Positions 37,463-46,915 of a stretch of 64,000 nucleotides of DNA are shown piece after piece. Where the stretch lies: contig CAJXJK010000010.1 of the NCBI GenBank assembly GCA_913054135.1, positions 1 to 64,000 of the forward strand, read 5' to 3'. The notes beneath the pieces are model-generated. The model saw only the letters and a program-made list of their open reading frames with translations, did not search any database and was not told where the DNA came from. The stretch is from an uncultured Flavobacteriales bacterium (GTDB taxonomy: Bacteria > Bacteroidota > Bacteroidia > Flavobacteriales_D > Crocinitomicaceae). Made by a program: the position numbers and the translations under genes. The first letter of the stretch is position 1. Each line of letters opens with the position of its first letter.

Positions 37463-38689
37463 TTACTTATACAACCAGTAAGTGGGGTTGATATTCGAAA
37501 TTCGTCCATCTGTGGTGATTTTTCTGATCTCAAAGTGGACGTCAGAAGTTCCAGATGAATTTATGAGTAGTGAGCCAATTTCTTTCTTAGCTACCACGTG
37601 ATCTCCTGCCTTAACATAGGTTTCTTGAAGATTAGAATAGATGGTTCTATAATTACCATGTTTAATGATTACGGCTTTTCCAGCACCCGGAATTACAATG
37701 ACAGAAGTCACATCACCCTCATACACTGCTCTCACAGTTGATTGTTTCACGGTAGTTATATCTACGCCATTATTTTGAGTAAAAACGTTCACATGAACGG
37801 GATGAGGTTGCTTCCCGAATCCTTTTGTAATCTCTCCTTTTTTAACTGGCCATGGCAAGCGCCCTTTGTTCGCCTCAAAGCCTTTGTTGTTAAGTTCAAC
37901 TTCTTTGGTGTCAGCTACCGAAGGTGGTTTTGAGTTATTCTTTTTTCGTTCAGCTAATATTTCTTTATTGATGGCGGCATTAATGGCTGCTTGAATTTCT
38001 TGAGATTTCTTTCTTTGTTGTGCCAATTCTTGCTTTAATTGTTGCTCTTTACCTTGCAAATTCTGAATGGTTGACTTTTGTTTCTCACGATCTCTAACGT
38101 AATTCTTTTGTTCTGAAACTTTACTACTGGCTAAATCTTGCTTTTCAATTCTTTTGTTTTCAAGTTCTTTTAAATTAATGCTGAGCGTTTCAATGTTCTT
38201 CTGAATTTTCAATATCTGGTCTTCTCTATATTTCTTGAGCTGATTGATATATTCCATTCTTTTATTCGCCTGATTAAAAGACTCTGAAGAGAGAATGAAT
38301 ACCAAAGAGGCGTTTTCATCACGCATTTTATAGGCCTGGCGAATCATCCTGCGATATTGTTCTTTTTGTTGTTCAATAAGAAGTTCAAGAGATACCACTG
38401 CCTTTGACATCTCATTAATATCTGAATCAAGATTAGCTAGTTGCTGCTCAATGGTATTTAGAAGGTCTTGTCTGTATTCAATTTTACGCTCAATTAAACC
38501 CAAATTGGCAGCTAAATTGTCTTGATCTTGTTTTGTGCTTTGTAATAATTTTTCAGTGAAATCAATTTTCTTGGCAAGTTCTTGCTGTTTCTTTTTTAAG
38601 CGGTCTGATTCTTTTTGCTGCGCAAATGAATAGCCAGAAAACAGCAGTAAACAAATCAATATGATCTTTGAGCCTTTCACTTTTTGCAT
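37463..38689 (-). CDS. EnvC-like murein hydrolase activator (coiled coil plus M23 domain)
   Basis: Long coiled coil, then GRLPWPVKKGEITKGFGKQPHP...NNGVDI...VIIKHGNYRTIYSNL...VHFEIRK. Confidence 0.85.
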   Translation of the reverse strand: MQKVKGSKIILICLLLFSGYSFAQQKESDRLKKKQQELAKKIDFTEKLLQSTKQDQDNLAANLGLIERKIEYRQDLLNTIEQQLANLDSDINEMSKAVVSLELLIEQQKEQYRRMIRQAYKMRDENASLVFILSSESFNQANKRMEYINQLKKYREDQILKIQKNIETLSINLKELENKRIEKQDLASSKVSEQKNYVRDREKQKSTIQNLQGKEQQLKQELAQQRKKSQEIQAAINAAINKEILAERKKNNSKPPSVADTKEVELNNKGFEANKGRLPWPVKKGEITKGFGKQPHPVHVNVFTQNNGVDITTVKQSTVRAVYEGDVTSVIVIPGAGKAVIIKHGNYRTIYSNLQETYVKAGDHVVAKKEIGSLLINSSGTSDVHFEIRKITTDGRISNINPTYWLYK

Positions 38690-39498
38690 TCACTGTATGA
38701 ATCAGGAATATTAAGTTTGATTGTTTTAGGGTCGTTGAGTTTCGGAGTGCCGTAATCTAAATTGATGAAAGTAGAATCCATTGGATTCAAAATTTTAATC
38801 TTCGTCTCTTTCGGAAAGTCAGAGCCATCAACTTCTTGACGTTCAGTATAGTCAATGACAATGTGTGTAAGCATAGATGGCGCATTAATTTCAATTTGTG
38901 CCAGTGCTAAAGTGCCACAATCCAACTTGTATTGTATGAATATTTCAGCTGCCTCTTCGTCTGACAAATTTTTCTCAACTAACTTCTTCATCATCTTTTT
39001 ATCATGAGATGCAAGCACGTAATAGTTTTCATTTTTGTGCGGATAAAGTTCAGTAGAATCTGTTAGGCCAAACGGTTTACCCAGAATCATATCTTGCAAT
39101 AATTTATAATCTAAAGCAATTCCGAATTGATCAGAAAATGACTTGAAGGTATTCTTAGAATAACACTTAGTGAGTTTATTGGTGAATGCTACTGTATCTT
39201 GATCTGCCAAATAAGCTGCACCAACAATTCCAGCTACTTTGAGCACCCCTGAAAAGGCTGAATCAGGCCTCATTTTCAAAGTTGTTTTGAATGATTGAGA
39301 TTTTTTGCTGTCCTTAACCTGACATGAAATTTTTGAATAGTAAAAAGTGTAATTTGTTTCACTCTTTGATTTCAAGAGATTCACTAATTCATCTGCATCT
39401 TTCTTGGGGCAATCAGCAGTTCCGCCAACTTTTCCAGTTTTACAGCCAATCAACAAAAAAATGGCAAAAAGGGTAGGTATGGCTATTCTATTCAGCAT
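38677..39498 (-). CDS. DUF4292-like lipoprotein
   Basis: Lipobox FLLIGC; position between TPR and EnvC-like genes; sequence resembles DUF4292. Confidence 0.65.
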   Translation of the reverse strand: MLNRIAIPTLFAIFLLIGCKTGKVGGTADCPKKDADELVNLLKSKSETNYTFYYSKISCQVKDSKKSQSFKTTLKMRPDSAFSGVLKVAGIVGAAYLADQDTVAFTNKLTKCYSKNTFKSFSDQFGIALDYKLLQDMILGKPFGLTDSTELYPHKNENYYVLASHDKKMMKKLVEKNLSDEEAAEIFIQYKLDCGTLALAQIEINAPSMLTHIVIDYTERQEVDGSDFPKETKIKILNPMDSTFINLDYGTPKLNDPKTIKLNIPDSYSECKK

Positions 39499-41221
39499 AG
39501 TAAGTTTTATCTGTCAATTTCTTATTAAGAAGTTTAGTATCTCGTCCGGCATTTTTGGCTTCTTGCCATTTTTCAAAGCTTTTTTCAGTTTCTCCTAATT
39601 TGAAAAGGGCGTCACCTAAATGCTCAATGAACATTGGGTCTTTTTCATAAATGAGTGCATTTTCAAAGTACTTTTTAGCGCTTTCAAATCCTTCAGATTT
39701 AAAGTGAATCGTGCCCATTGCATCCAATAAGTAAGAATTTGTTGGAGATTCAGCCAAGGCATTTTCTAAGGTTTTAATTGCACCATCTTTATCCCCAGTT
39801 TCCAGTTGAGTGTTTGCTTTAGAAGCATATAAATTACCATTGTAAGGATCTAGCTTTTGTGCTTCATCAAAGCTTTTAAAGGCTTGATCAAAATCTTTTG
39901 ACATAGCTGAGTTCTTACCCATTTGATGAAAAAACTCTGCTTTTAATGGGTCGTCATTTACTACCAAATCTTTACCAAGAAATAGCCATTCTTCAGCCGT
40001 CTCAAACTTTCCTGTTTCTCTGGCTCCGATTCCTGTCAGTAAGTATACTTCAGGTTGTGAGGGGTAAACATCTATTGCCTTTTCGCCATAAACTCTCATT
40101 TCTTCGTAATCTTCTAATTGGTAGTTAATGAATAATAGTTGTCGCCAGCTGTTATAGTTTCCTGGATTTATATCCGTCACAATTTTGAATTGTTTAGCCG
40201 CTTTTCTTTGTTCACCAGATTCTCTTAAAAATATGCCGTAAGCATAATGCATGGTGTCATTTTTAAGGTCTTCATCATAGATTATTGAATACAGTTTTTC
40301 AAGCCCAGTTTTAATTTGAGCCGCATCTTCATTTTCATTGAATGCGTATGGTTCTAGACCTTGAATGAGGGCGATTTTACGACTCATAATAACGTCATCT
40401 TCGGCAAATCCTTTTTCTAAGTATTCAAATGAACTTTCTAAATCACTATCTCGCAATTTGATATCTGCCATCATCAATAAAGCCTCACCTGATTTTGGAT
40501 GTGTGATTAAAATATCTTTTAAAGCTTTCTCGGCTTTGTCTTTTTGATTTGTTTTAAGAAAGTAATCAGCAATTACTAATCTATTTTCAATATTGTTTGG
40601 GCTGTCATCAATTAAAGACTGAAGCTCATTTGCAGCTGATTCTTCATCTTTTAGCTGCAGGTATAGATCATGTTTCGTTAAGCTCAGGTTAGGAGATTTA
40701 CCTGTTTCCACTTCTATTTCATCAAGCATTGCAATGGCTTTTTTGAATTGATTTGAATGAATCAAGCTTTCGGCATATCTAAACTTGATATCTAGGTTCT
40801 TTTCATCTTCAATGATTTTTGATAAGAAGTCGGCACTTTTGTGATAATCTCCCTTGTTGTAGTAAAGCTCACCCAACTTAATGATGTACCATTTGTTCTC
40901 ATTATCAATTTCGTAAGCCGCTTGTGCGTGAGATAATTCTTTATCAGGATGTCCCATCATTTGATGCAAATCAGATAAGGCATAATGGGCAGCATCACTA
41001 GATTGGTTTATGCTCAAGCACTTTTCAAAATGTCCCTCAGCTAAATCATAATTACCTCTCATTTTCTCAAGAATACCGAGATGAAAGTTCTTCTTGTATT
41101 CATCTTCAACAGCATGTTTCAGCTCTTTTTCTTTCAAGTCTTTTCCTCCTTTGCAAGAAGTCAAAAACGTGCCCGAAACGAGAGTTAAGGCTAAGAGTAG
41201 ATATGTGAGTCTTTTTGTCAA
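39488..41221 (-). CDS. Tetratricopeptide repeat lipoprotein
   Basis: Lipobox SGTFLTSC and many TPR units (for example FHLGILEKMRGNYDLAEGHFEKCLSINQ). Confidence 0.85.
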   Translation of the reverse strand: MTKRLTYLLLALTLVSGTFLTSCKGGKDLKEKELKHAVEDEYKKNFHLGILEKMRGNYDLAEGHFEKCLSINQSSDAAHYALSDLHQMMGHPDKELSHAQAAYEIDNENKWYIIKLGELYYNKGDYHKSADFLSKIIEDEKNLDIKFRYAESLIHSNQFKKAIAMLDEIEVETGKSPNLSLTKHDLYLQLKDEESAANELQSLIDDSPNNIENRLVIADYFLKTNQKDKAEKALKDILITHPKSGEALLMMADIKLRDSDLESSFEYLEKGFAEDDVIMSRKIALIQGLEPYAFNENEDAAQIKTGLEKLYSIIYDEDLKNDTMHYAYGIFLRESGEQRKAAKQFKIVTDINPGNYNSWRQLLFINYQLEDYEEMRVYGEKAIDVYPSQPEVYLLTGIGARETGKFETAEEWLFLGKDLVVNDDPLKAEFFHQMGKNSAMSKDFDQAFKSFDEAQKLDPYNGNLYASKANTQLETGDKDGAIKTLENALAESPTNSYLLDAMGTIHFKSEGFESAKKYFENALIYEKDPMFIEHLGDALFKLGETEKSFEKWQEAKNAGRDTKLLNKKLTDKTYYAE

Positions 41222-41222
41222 T

Positions 41223-42224
41223 TTAATCTATAGTTGTATAGTCTCCAATACTGATATCTCTTGCTGAACTTAATACGTTAGCGTGGTTACCTATCATTGA
41301 ATCTTTGATGTTTGCATTTTGGATTGTTGCATCCTTTTGTATGTTAGAATTCACAATTACCGAATTGGTTACCGAAGTATTTGCACCAACCGACACATGA
41401 GGTCCTATTACAGAGTTTGCAATTACTGCGCCATCCCCAATAAAACAAGGGGGTATGACAACTGAATTCTCTATTTTGGCCGAGTCAGAAACTAATTTAG
41501 TGTCTTTATCAAATTCTAAAACTCTTTGATTAGTATGTACCGTAACTACTTTATTACCACAATCAAGCCATTCAGTAACTTCTCCCGGTTTGAACTTGGT
41601 TCCTTTTTCAGTTAATCTTCTAAATCCGTCAGGTAATTGATATTCACCACCTTTCATGATGTTATTATCAATTAGATATTGCAATTCGGTTCTTAAACCT
41701 GCTCCATCTTTGATATAGTAAATACCAATCATTGCAAGATCAGAAACGAATTCTTTCGGTTTCTCAACAAAGTCTGTTATTGTCCCTTCTGCATCTAGTT
41801 TTACAACTCCAAAAGCTGAAGGATCCTCAATTTGTTTTACCCAAAGAACACCATCAACATTAGGGTCCATAGTAAAATCTGCTCTAAATAAAGTATCCGC
41901 AAATGCAACTACTACCGGTCCGTCAAGCATTTCTTGTGCACATAAAACAGCATGGGCTGTTCCAAGGGCTTCGTCTTGATAGTAGATGTTTCCTTTTGCG
42001 CCAAGTGATGCTGCTACTTCTTTCAATTCTGCTTCCACTTCAGCTCCAAAATCTCCAATAATGAATCCTATTTCAGTTACTTTTTCGGTAGATGTTTTAG
42101 CAATGTCTTCAACTAATCTATGAACGATAGGTTTTCCACCAACCGGTACAAGCGGTTTAGGAACGGTTAAGGTATGAGGTCTCAATCTAGATCCTCTTCC
42201 CGCCATGGGTACTATTATTTTCAT
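41223..42224 (-). CDS. Sugar-1-phosphate nucleotidyltransferase
   Basis: MKIIVPMAGRGSRLRPHTLTVPKPLVPVGGKPIVHRLVED. Start set at 42224. Confidence 0.9.
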   Translation of the reverse strand: MKIIVPMAGRGSRLRPHTLTVPKPLVPVGGKPIVHRLVEDIAKTSTEKVTEIGFIIGDFGAEVEAELKEVAASLGAKGNIYYQDEALGTAHAVLCAQEMLDGPVVVAFADTLFRADFTMDPNVDGVLWVKQIEDPSAFGVVKLDAEGTITDFVEKPKEFVSDLAMIGIYYIKDGAGLRTELQYLIDNNIMKGGEYQLPDGFRRLTEKGTKFKPGEVTEWLDCGNKVVTVHTNQRVLEFDKDTKLVSDSAKIENSVVIPPCFIGDGAVIANSVIGPHVSVGANTSVTNSVIVNSNIQKDATIQNANIKDSMIGNHANVLSSARDISIGDYTTID

Positions 42225-42230
42225 ATTCTT

Positions 42231-42309
42231 TTCGTTTTTCGTGCGTCCTCGCTTCGCGGGACTTTTCGTGCTTCGTTTTTCGTACATCCTCGCTTCGCGG
42301 GACTTTTCG
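42231..42309. repeat. Two 38-bp direct repeats with internal short hairpin
   Basis: TTCGTTTTTCGTGCGTCCTCGCTTCGCGGGACTTTTCG (42231-42268) and TTCGTTTTTCGTACATCCTCGCTTCGCGGGACTTTTCG (42272-42309), two mismatches. An inverted fragment CACGAAAAACG follows at about 42353-42363. Confidence 0.85.
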
Positions 42310-42372
42310 CAATATCAGTTTATTTGTATCACATCAAAATTGAAAAACGGAACACGAAAAACGCATTCTTCG

Positions 42373-42807
42373 TTATTTAACTCCTGTACTTCCAAATCCG
42401 CCTTCACCTCTTTCGGTTTCAGACAATTCAGAAGTTTCAATAAATTCGGCCTGCTCACATTTAGCTACAACTAACTGAGCAATTCGTTCGCCATCTTCAA
42501 CTACAAAATCTTCATCAGATAAGTTGACAAGTATTACCCCAACCTCTCCTCTATAATCAGCATCAATTGTTCCTGGTGAATTGAGAACAGTGATTCCCTT
42601 TTTAAATGCAAGTCCTGATCTTGGTCTCACTTGGGCTTCATATCCTGCCGGAATAGCCATGAAAAGTCCTGTTTTAACTAGGGATCTTTGCAATGGTTTT
42701 AAAGTAATGGCTTCATCAATGTTAGCACGCAAATCTACTCCGGCCGACAAAGGTGTTTCGTACTGCGGAATCGCGTGTTTTGATTTGTTGATTAATTCAA
42801 TCTTCAT
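42373..42807 (-). CDS. dut: dUTP diphosphatase
   Basis: [61 protein letters not shown]. Confidence 0.95.
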   Translation of the reverse strand: MKIELINKSKHAIPQYETPLSAGVDLRANIDEAITLKPLQRSLVKTGLFMAIPAGYEAQVRPRSGLAFKKGITVLNSPGTIDADYRGEVGVILVNLSDEDFVVEDGERIAQLVVAKCEQAEFIETSELSETERGEGGFGSTGVK

Positions 42808-42980
42808 TTAGCTTGTTTGTTGACTACCAAAATTACTGAAATAAAAGGCTTGGCAGCTAAAAAATGTGATGAGATGTTCACAGTTGAATTTTAGTTATGA
42901 AATCATCCAAAATTATACAGGTCTAAGGCTTATGGCAAAGGCTTTGATGCTATAAATGTATCGCAAAAAATACATGAATT

Positions 42981-44273
42981 ATGAAAGTCTATGTTTTATT
43001 ATTAGCTCTTTTGTGGGGAGGATTTTCCTATTCGCAAGAGCTAGACACTTTAGAAGATTGTAAAAAATATAAGAGCCTTTACTATCAATATCTCCGTCAA
43101 GGGATGTATGAAGATGCACGAACGTTTTGGGTGAAAGCCAGAGAGACTTGTGCACTTTGTGATCAATTAGATTATAAATTGTTTAAAAATGGGCGGGTGA
43201 TTTACTTGCAACTTTATAAGAAGATTGAAAAGATAGACACCCTATCATTGAATGCTAATATGGACACTGTCAATTGGATTTATGAAGAAGGACGTGAATA
43301 TGTTGAAGCAGACATGTGGGGGTATGATTATGCCTCATTCTTGATGGGCAGAGAACAATACAGTAAAGCTGAGTTGGTGGATACATTAATGCGCCCTATG
43401 ATATTGGGAGGTGAATTACCCAGGCCTTCAACCATTGAATTGTACAACAGATGGTTACTATCAAAAAAGAGAACGGGCAAAATTGAAGGTCATTTTGGGG
43501 TTTCAGATGATGAAGCCTTGTCTGTTTATTGTGAGTTGTCAAAAATTTGTCATAAAGGAATGGAGAGCTCAGAAGACTCAACTGATTATTGGGGAGTAGA
43601 TATGCGAATGAAGGTTAATTTAATGAAGTACGCACCCAAAAACGCCTTGGCTTTAGAGCAGATATTGGATTTACATGAAGAATATTCTCAAAACAAAACA
43701 GTACTCAAAAGTCAGCTCGAAAGAAATAGAGATTTACTAGAAGCTTGTGGGCAAATAGAATCTGATTTGTATTCAAGAGTACTCTTGAAAATGTTAGAAG
43801 AGTTCCCGAACGCTTATGGATATTCAGATTATGCTGCTACTAATTACAGATTGGGTCGCTTTGGAATTGCGATTGAATATTATGAAAAAGCGCTTGAAAA
43901 CACCCAAGATACTTCTGTAATTGATATCTGGATATTTAAGCTTGCAATGTCGTATTACGGAGCAAAAGAATACAAGAAAGCCTTTAAATATGCTAAGCTT
44001 GTCGAGGGCAAAAACAGAGCTTCGGCTATGAAAATATGTGGTGATTGTATTGCAGTTACGGCGAATGTATGCGGTAATTCAACCTTTGAACGTAAGGCCA
44101 ATTATTGGTTGGCAAATGATTATTACAAAAAGGCCAAAGCTTTGGGAATCGATGTTTCGACTGCTAAGTATTTGAACATGGCTCCAACTGTTGGTGAAGT
44201 ATTTGACCAGGGCTTAAATATGGGAGATTCGATACATTTAGATTGTTGGAACGAAAGGAGTGTTATTCGCTAG
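42981..44273 (+). CDS. TPR-containing secreted hypothetical protein
   Basis: Signal peptide MKVYVLLLALLWGGFSYSQ; TPR-like YRLGRFGIAIEYYEKALE; C-terminus APTVGEVFDQGLNMGDSIHLDCWNERSVIR. Confidence 0.65.
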   Translation: MKVYVLLLALLWGGFSYSQELDTLEDCKKYKSLYYQYLRQGMYEDARTFWVKARETCALCDQLDYKLFKNGRVIYLQLYKKIEKIDTLSLNANMDTVNWIYEEGREYVEADMWGYDYASFLMGREQYSKAELVDTLMRPMILGGELPRPSTIELYNRWLLSKKRTGKIEGHFGVSDDEALSVYCELSKICHKGMESSEDSTDYWGVDMRMKVNLMKYAPKNALALEQILDLHEEYSQNKTVLKSQLERNRDLLEACGQIESDLYSRVLLKMLEEFPNAYGYSDYAATNYRLGRFGIAIEYYEKALENTQDTSVIDIWIFKLAMSYYGAKEYKKAFKYAKLVEGKNRASAMKICGDCIAVTANVCGNSTFERKANYWLANDYYKKAKALGIDVSTAKYLNMAPTVGEVFDQGLNMGDSIHLDCWNERSVIR

Positions 44274-45744
44274 ATTGACTTTTCTTCAACAACTTCAATG
44301 GTCGTTCCATCATCATGAAGAGCCCTAGGAATATTAAGATGAGAATAGAAGATATAATTGTATTCACGAGAATAGATCCGAAATCAATGAAGTATCCGAT
44401 TGAAAAAAGAACGAGCGAAGAGACTATATAGAGTCCGGCCTTTCTGAGGTTGTATTTAATAGGGTAGTACTTTTGTCCTAGGATGTGAGAAGCCACCATC
44501 ATTGCAAAATAGACGGAAAGTGTTGTCCAGGCCGCACCCATGTAGCCCATAATTGGAATCAGAGCGAAGTTCAACCCTAAAGTTAAGAGTGCACCTCCGA
44601 TAGCAATGTAGGCGCCAAATTTTGTTTTGTCGGCAAGCTTGTACCAGATAGATTGATTATAATAAATCCCTAGGCAAATATTTGCAAGAAGTAAGATAGG
44701 CACCACCTTCAAACCTTCATGAAAATCTGTGTTGGGTATGAACCATTTAAATAGATCTAAGTTTAGGGCAATCACTAAAAACATCAAACAAACAATGGCG
44801 ATAAAATAGGTCATCACTTTTGAATAAACCTTGTCTTTATCCTCACTCTTTTCCTGAGCAAAAAAGAAGGGTTCAGCCGCATATCTGAAAGCTTGAATGA
44901 ATAGGGTAATGAGTATTGAAAGTTTATAGTTTGCCGAGTAAATACCGACATGTTCTTGGGCAAACTTGAGTTCTTCAGCTGAGCCATCCCCCATCATCAA
45001 TCTCTTAATTAATATCCGATCAACTGTTTCGTTAACGATTCCTGCAAAACCGGCTATCGCTAATGGAAGGGCAAATATGAGCATGGCTTTTGCTAAAGCT
45101 CTATCCAAGATAAATTTGAAAGCAGAAATCTCTTTGTAAAGCATGAGAGGTTTGACAAAACTTGCGATCAAGTTGGCTAAGAAAATAAAACCAATTCCCA
45201 TTGATAATTCGGGATGTTGCTTATCCCAAAAGCCTAGAATTAAGATGAGGTTTAGAATGATATTTGCTCCTATTGAACTTAATTGAATCAGTGCAAATTT
45301 CTTAGGCTTATCTTCGGCTCTAAGTTTGGCTAAGAATAAAGATGTTGTGGCGTCAACGGCAAGTATTGCTCCAAACCAAATCACATAGTTTTTGAAATCC
45401 GGATATCCCATCCAATCTGCAATTGACTGGGCGAAAATCACAACAAGAATCAGAAACAATCCGCTCAATGTCATTACGATTGAAGCGGCTTGATTGAACG
45501 TTTTCTCTTTATCGTCTGATTTATTTAAAAACCTGAAAAATGTAGTTTCTAAACCGAATGTCAGCAAAACTATGAAGAAGGCGACATAGGCATAAAACTC
45601 AGAGATTACTCCATAGTCAGCTTTGTCAAAACCAAGAGTTTTATGTGTGTGAAGCGGAACAAGCAAATAATTAAGCAGTCTTCCCAAAATTGAGGAGACT
45701 CCATAAATGGCTGTTTGGCCTGCTAGTTTCTTAATTACACTCAT
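44263..45744 (-). CDS. Oligosaccharide flippase (polysaccharide biosynthesis/MATE-like) protein
   Basis: LAGQTAIYGVSSILGRLLNYLLVPLHTH N-terminus and about 12-14 predicted TM segments. Confidence 0.85.
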   Translation of the reverse strand: MSVIKKLAGQTAIYGVSSILGRLLNYLLVPLHTHKTLGFDKADYGVISEFYAYVAFFIVLLTFGLETTFFRFLNKSDDKEKTFNQAASIVMTLSGLFLILVVIFAQSIADWMGYPDFKNYVIWFGAILAVDATTSLFLAKLRAEDKPKKFALIQLSSIGANIILNLILILGFWDKQHPELSMGIGFIFLANLIASFVKPLMLYKEISAFKFILDRALAKAMLIFALPLAIAGFAGIVNETVDRILIKRLMMGDGSAEELKFAQEHVGIYSANYKLSILITLFIQAFRYAAEPFFFAQEKSEDKDKVYSKVMTYFIAIVCLMFLVIALNLDLFKWFIPNTDFHEGLKVVPILLLANICLGIYYNQSIWYKLADKTKFGAYIAIGGALLTLGLNFALIPIMGYMGAAWTTLSVYFAMMVASHILGQKYYPIKYNLRKAGLYIVSSLVLFSIGYFIDFGSILVNTIISSILILIFLGLFMMMERPLKLLKKSQSSE

Positions 45745-45771
45745 AGTCGTTTGACTTCAGTCGAAAGGTTT

Positions 45772-45846
45772 GTTCGAGTGATTTTTGGGTCATCTCGATA
45801 TGTTCAACAAAGTCGAACACTCGATAAAACCAAAAATTATATCGAG
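45772..45846. repeat. Intergenic palindromic (REP-like) element
   Basis: CGAGTG(45775-45780)/CACTCG(45818-45823); ATTTTTGG(45781-45788)/CCAAAAAT(45830-45837); CTCGATAT(45794-45801)/ATATCGAG(45839-45846). Pairings are mutually crossing. Confidence 0.5.
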
Positions 45847-45850
45847 AACC

Positions 45851-46624
45851 TTATTTTCTAAACTCTGCTTTTCTCTTTTCAACAAATGCTGTTGTTCCTT
45901 CAATAAATTCTGGAGTACCAAAACATTTTCCAAATTCTTCAATTTCAGTTTGCATTCCGTTTACTCCGTCAACATAATTTGCATTTATTGCTGTAATTGC
46001 GGCTCCAATTGCGTTTGGAGAATTCTTTAAAATCTTACCGGCTATTTTGTTCGCTAAATCCATTAATTCAGCTTGAGGAACAACATGATTAACAAGGCCC
46101 CAAAATTTCGCGTCTTCAGCTGAAATCATTCCGGCAGTTGTTACCATTTCCATTGCTTTTCCTCTTCCAACTAGTTGAGCCAGTCTTTGTGTTCCACCAT
46201 ATCCTGGAATTACTCCCAAAGAAACTTCTGGTAAACCTAAACGAGAGTTATCTGAAGCGACTCTGATGTGAGCACACATAGCTAATTCTAATCCACCTCC
46301 TAATGCGAAACCATTAACGGCAGCTATTACCGGAGTGGTCATTTTTTCAATAAAGTTGAATAATAAGTCGTGCCCAACAGCACTTAATTCTTTTCCTTTT
46401 TCAACTGAAAAATCAGCAAACTCTTTGATGTCTGCTCCTGCAACAAATGCTTTTTCTCCAGATCCTGTAAGAATTACTACTCCAACATTTGAATCATTGT
46501 TTGCAGCCGAAAGCGCCTGATTTAATTCAGAAATTGTTTCTTTATTTAAAGCGTTTAGCTGGTTCGGACGATTGATCGTAATCGTTAAGATATGTCCGTC
46601 TTGTTCTGTTAAAATGTTATTCAT
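45851..46624 (-). CDS. Enoyl-CoA hydratase/isomerase family protein
   Basis: AFVAGADIKEFADFS, AAVNGFALGGGLELAMCAHIRVAS, GLPEVSLGVIPGYGGTQRLAQLVG. Confidence 0.92.
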   Translation of the reverse strand: MNNILTEQDGHILTITINRPNQLNALNKETISELNQALSAANNDSNVGVVILTGSGEKAFVAGADIKEFADFSVEKGKELSAVGHDLLFNFIEKMTTPVIAAVNGFALGGGLELAMCAHIRVASDNSRLGLPEVSLGVIPGYGGTQRLAQLVGRGKAMEMVTTAGMISAEDAKFWGLVNHVVPQAELMDLANKIAGKILKNSPNAIGAAITAINANYVDGVNGMQTEIEEFGKCFGTPEFIEGTTAFVEKRKAEFRK

Positions 46625-46653
46625 TTGTTCTTTTATATAATATGCCGGGACTT

Positions 46654-46727
46654 CGAGGGCCTCAGTCGCCTAGCGTTTTTCAATCAGTTTCTTTTCATAA
46701 TGGACACCGAGGCTCTCGAGGTGTCCA
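46654..46727. repeat. Intergenic palindrome pair (REP-like)
   Basis: GAGGGCCTC at 46655-46663; TGGACACC(46701-46708)/GGTGTCCA(46720-46727); CGAGGGCCTC can also pair with GAGGCTCTCG(46709-46718). Confidence 0.5.
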
Positions 46728-46915
46728 ATAAGGTTTAACCTATAAAAGTAGAGAATGTTGTGCCCGCCTTAGTTTAAAGCCCATGTTTTTTTGAACAGTT
46801 TTTTGTGTGCTGCTGGTTAAGTATTATTTGAAGCTTATATCAATAGAAATTGTGTTGCATTAAACCTTTTCATTATTTTGTGGTCATACAATCTCAATCT
46901 CAAAATCTATTCATA

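Noticed and set aside
42225-42287. N-terminal extension MYEKRSTKSPAKRGRTKNEKN of the nucleotidyltransferase
   Set aside because: Encoded by intergenic direct repeats; the family start MKIIVPMAGRGSRLRPHT is at 42224.
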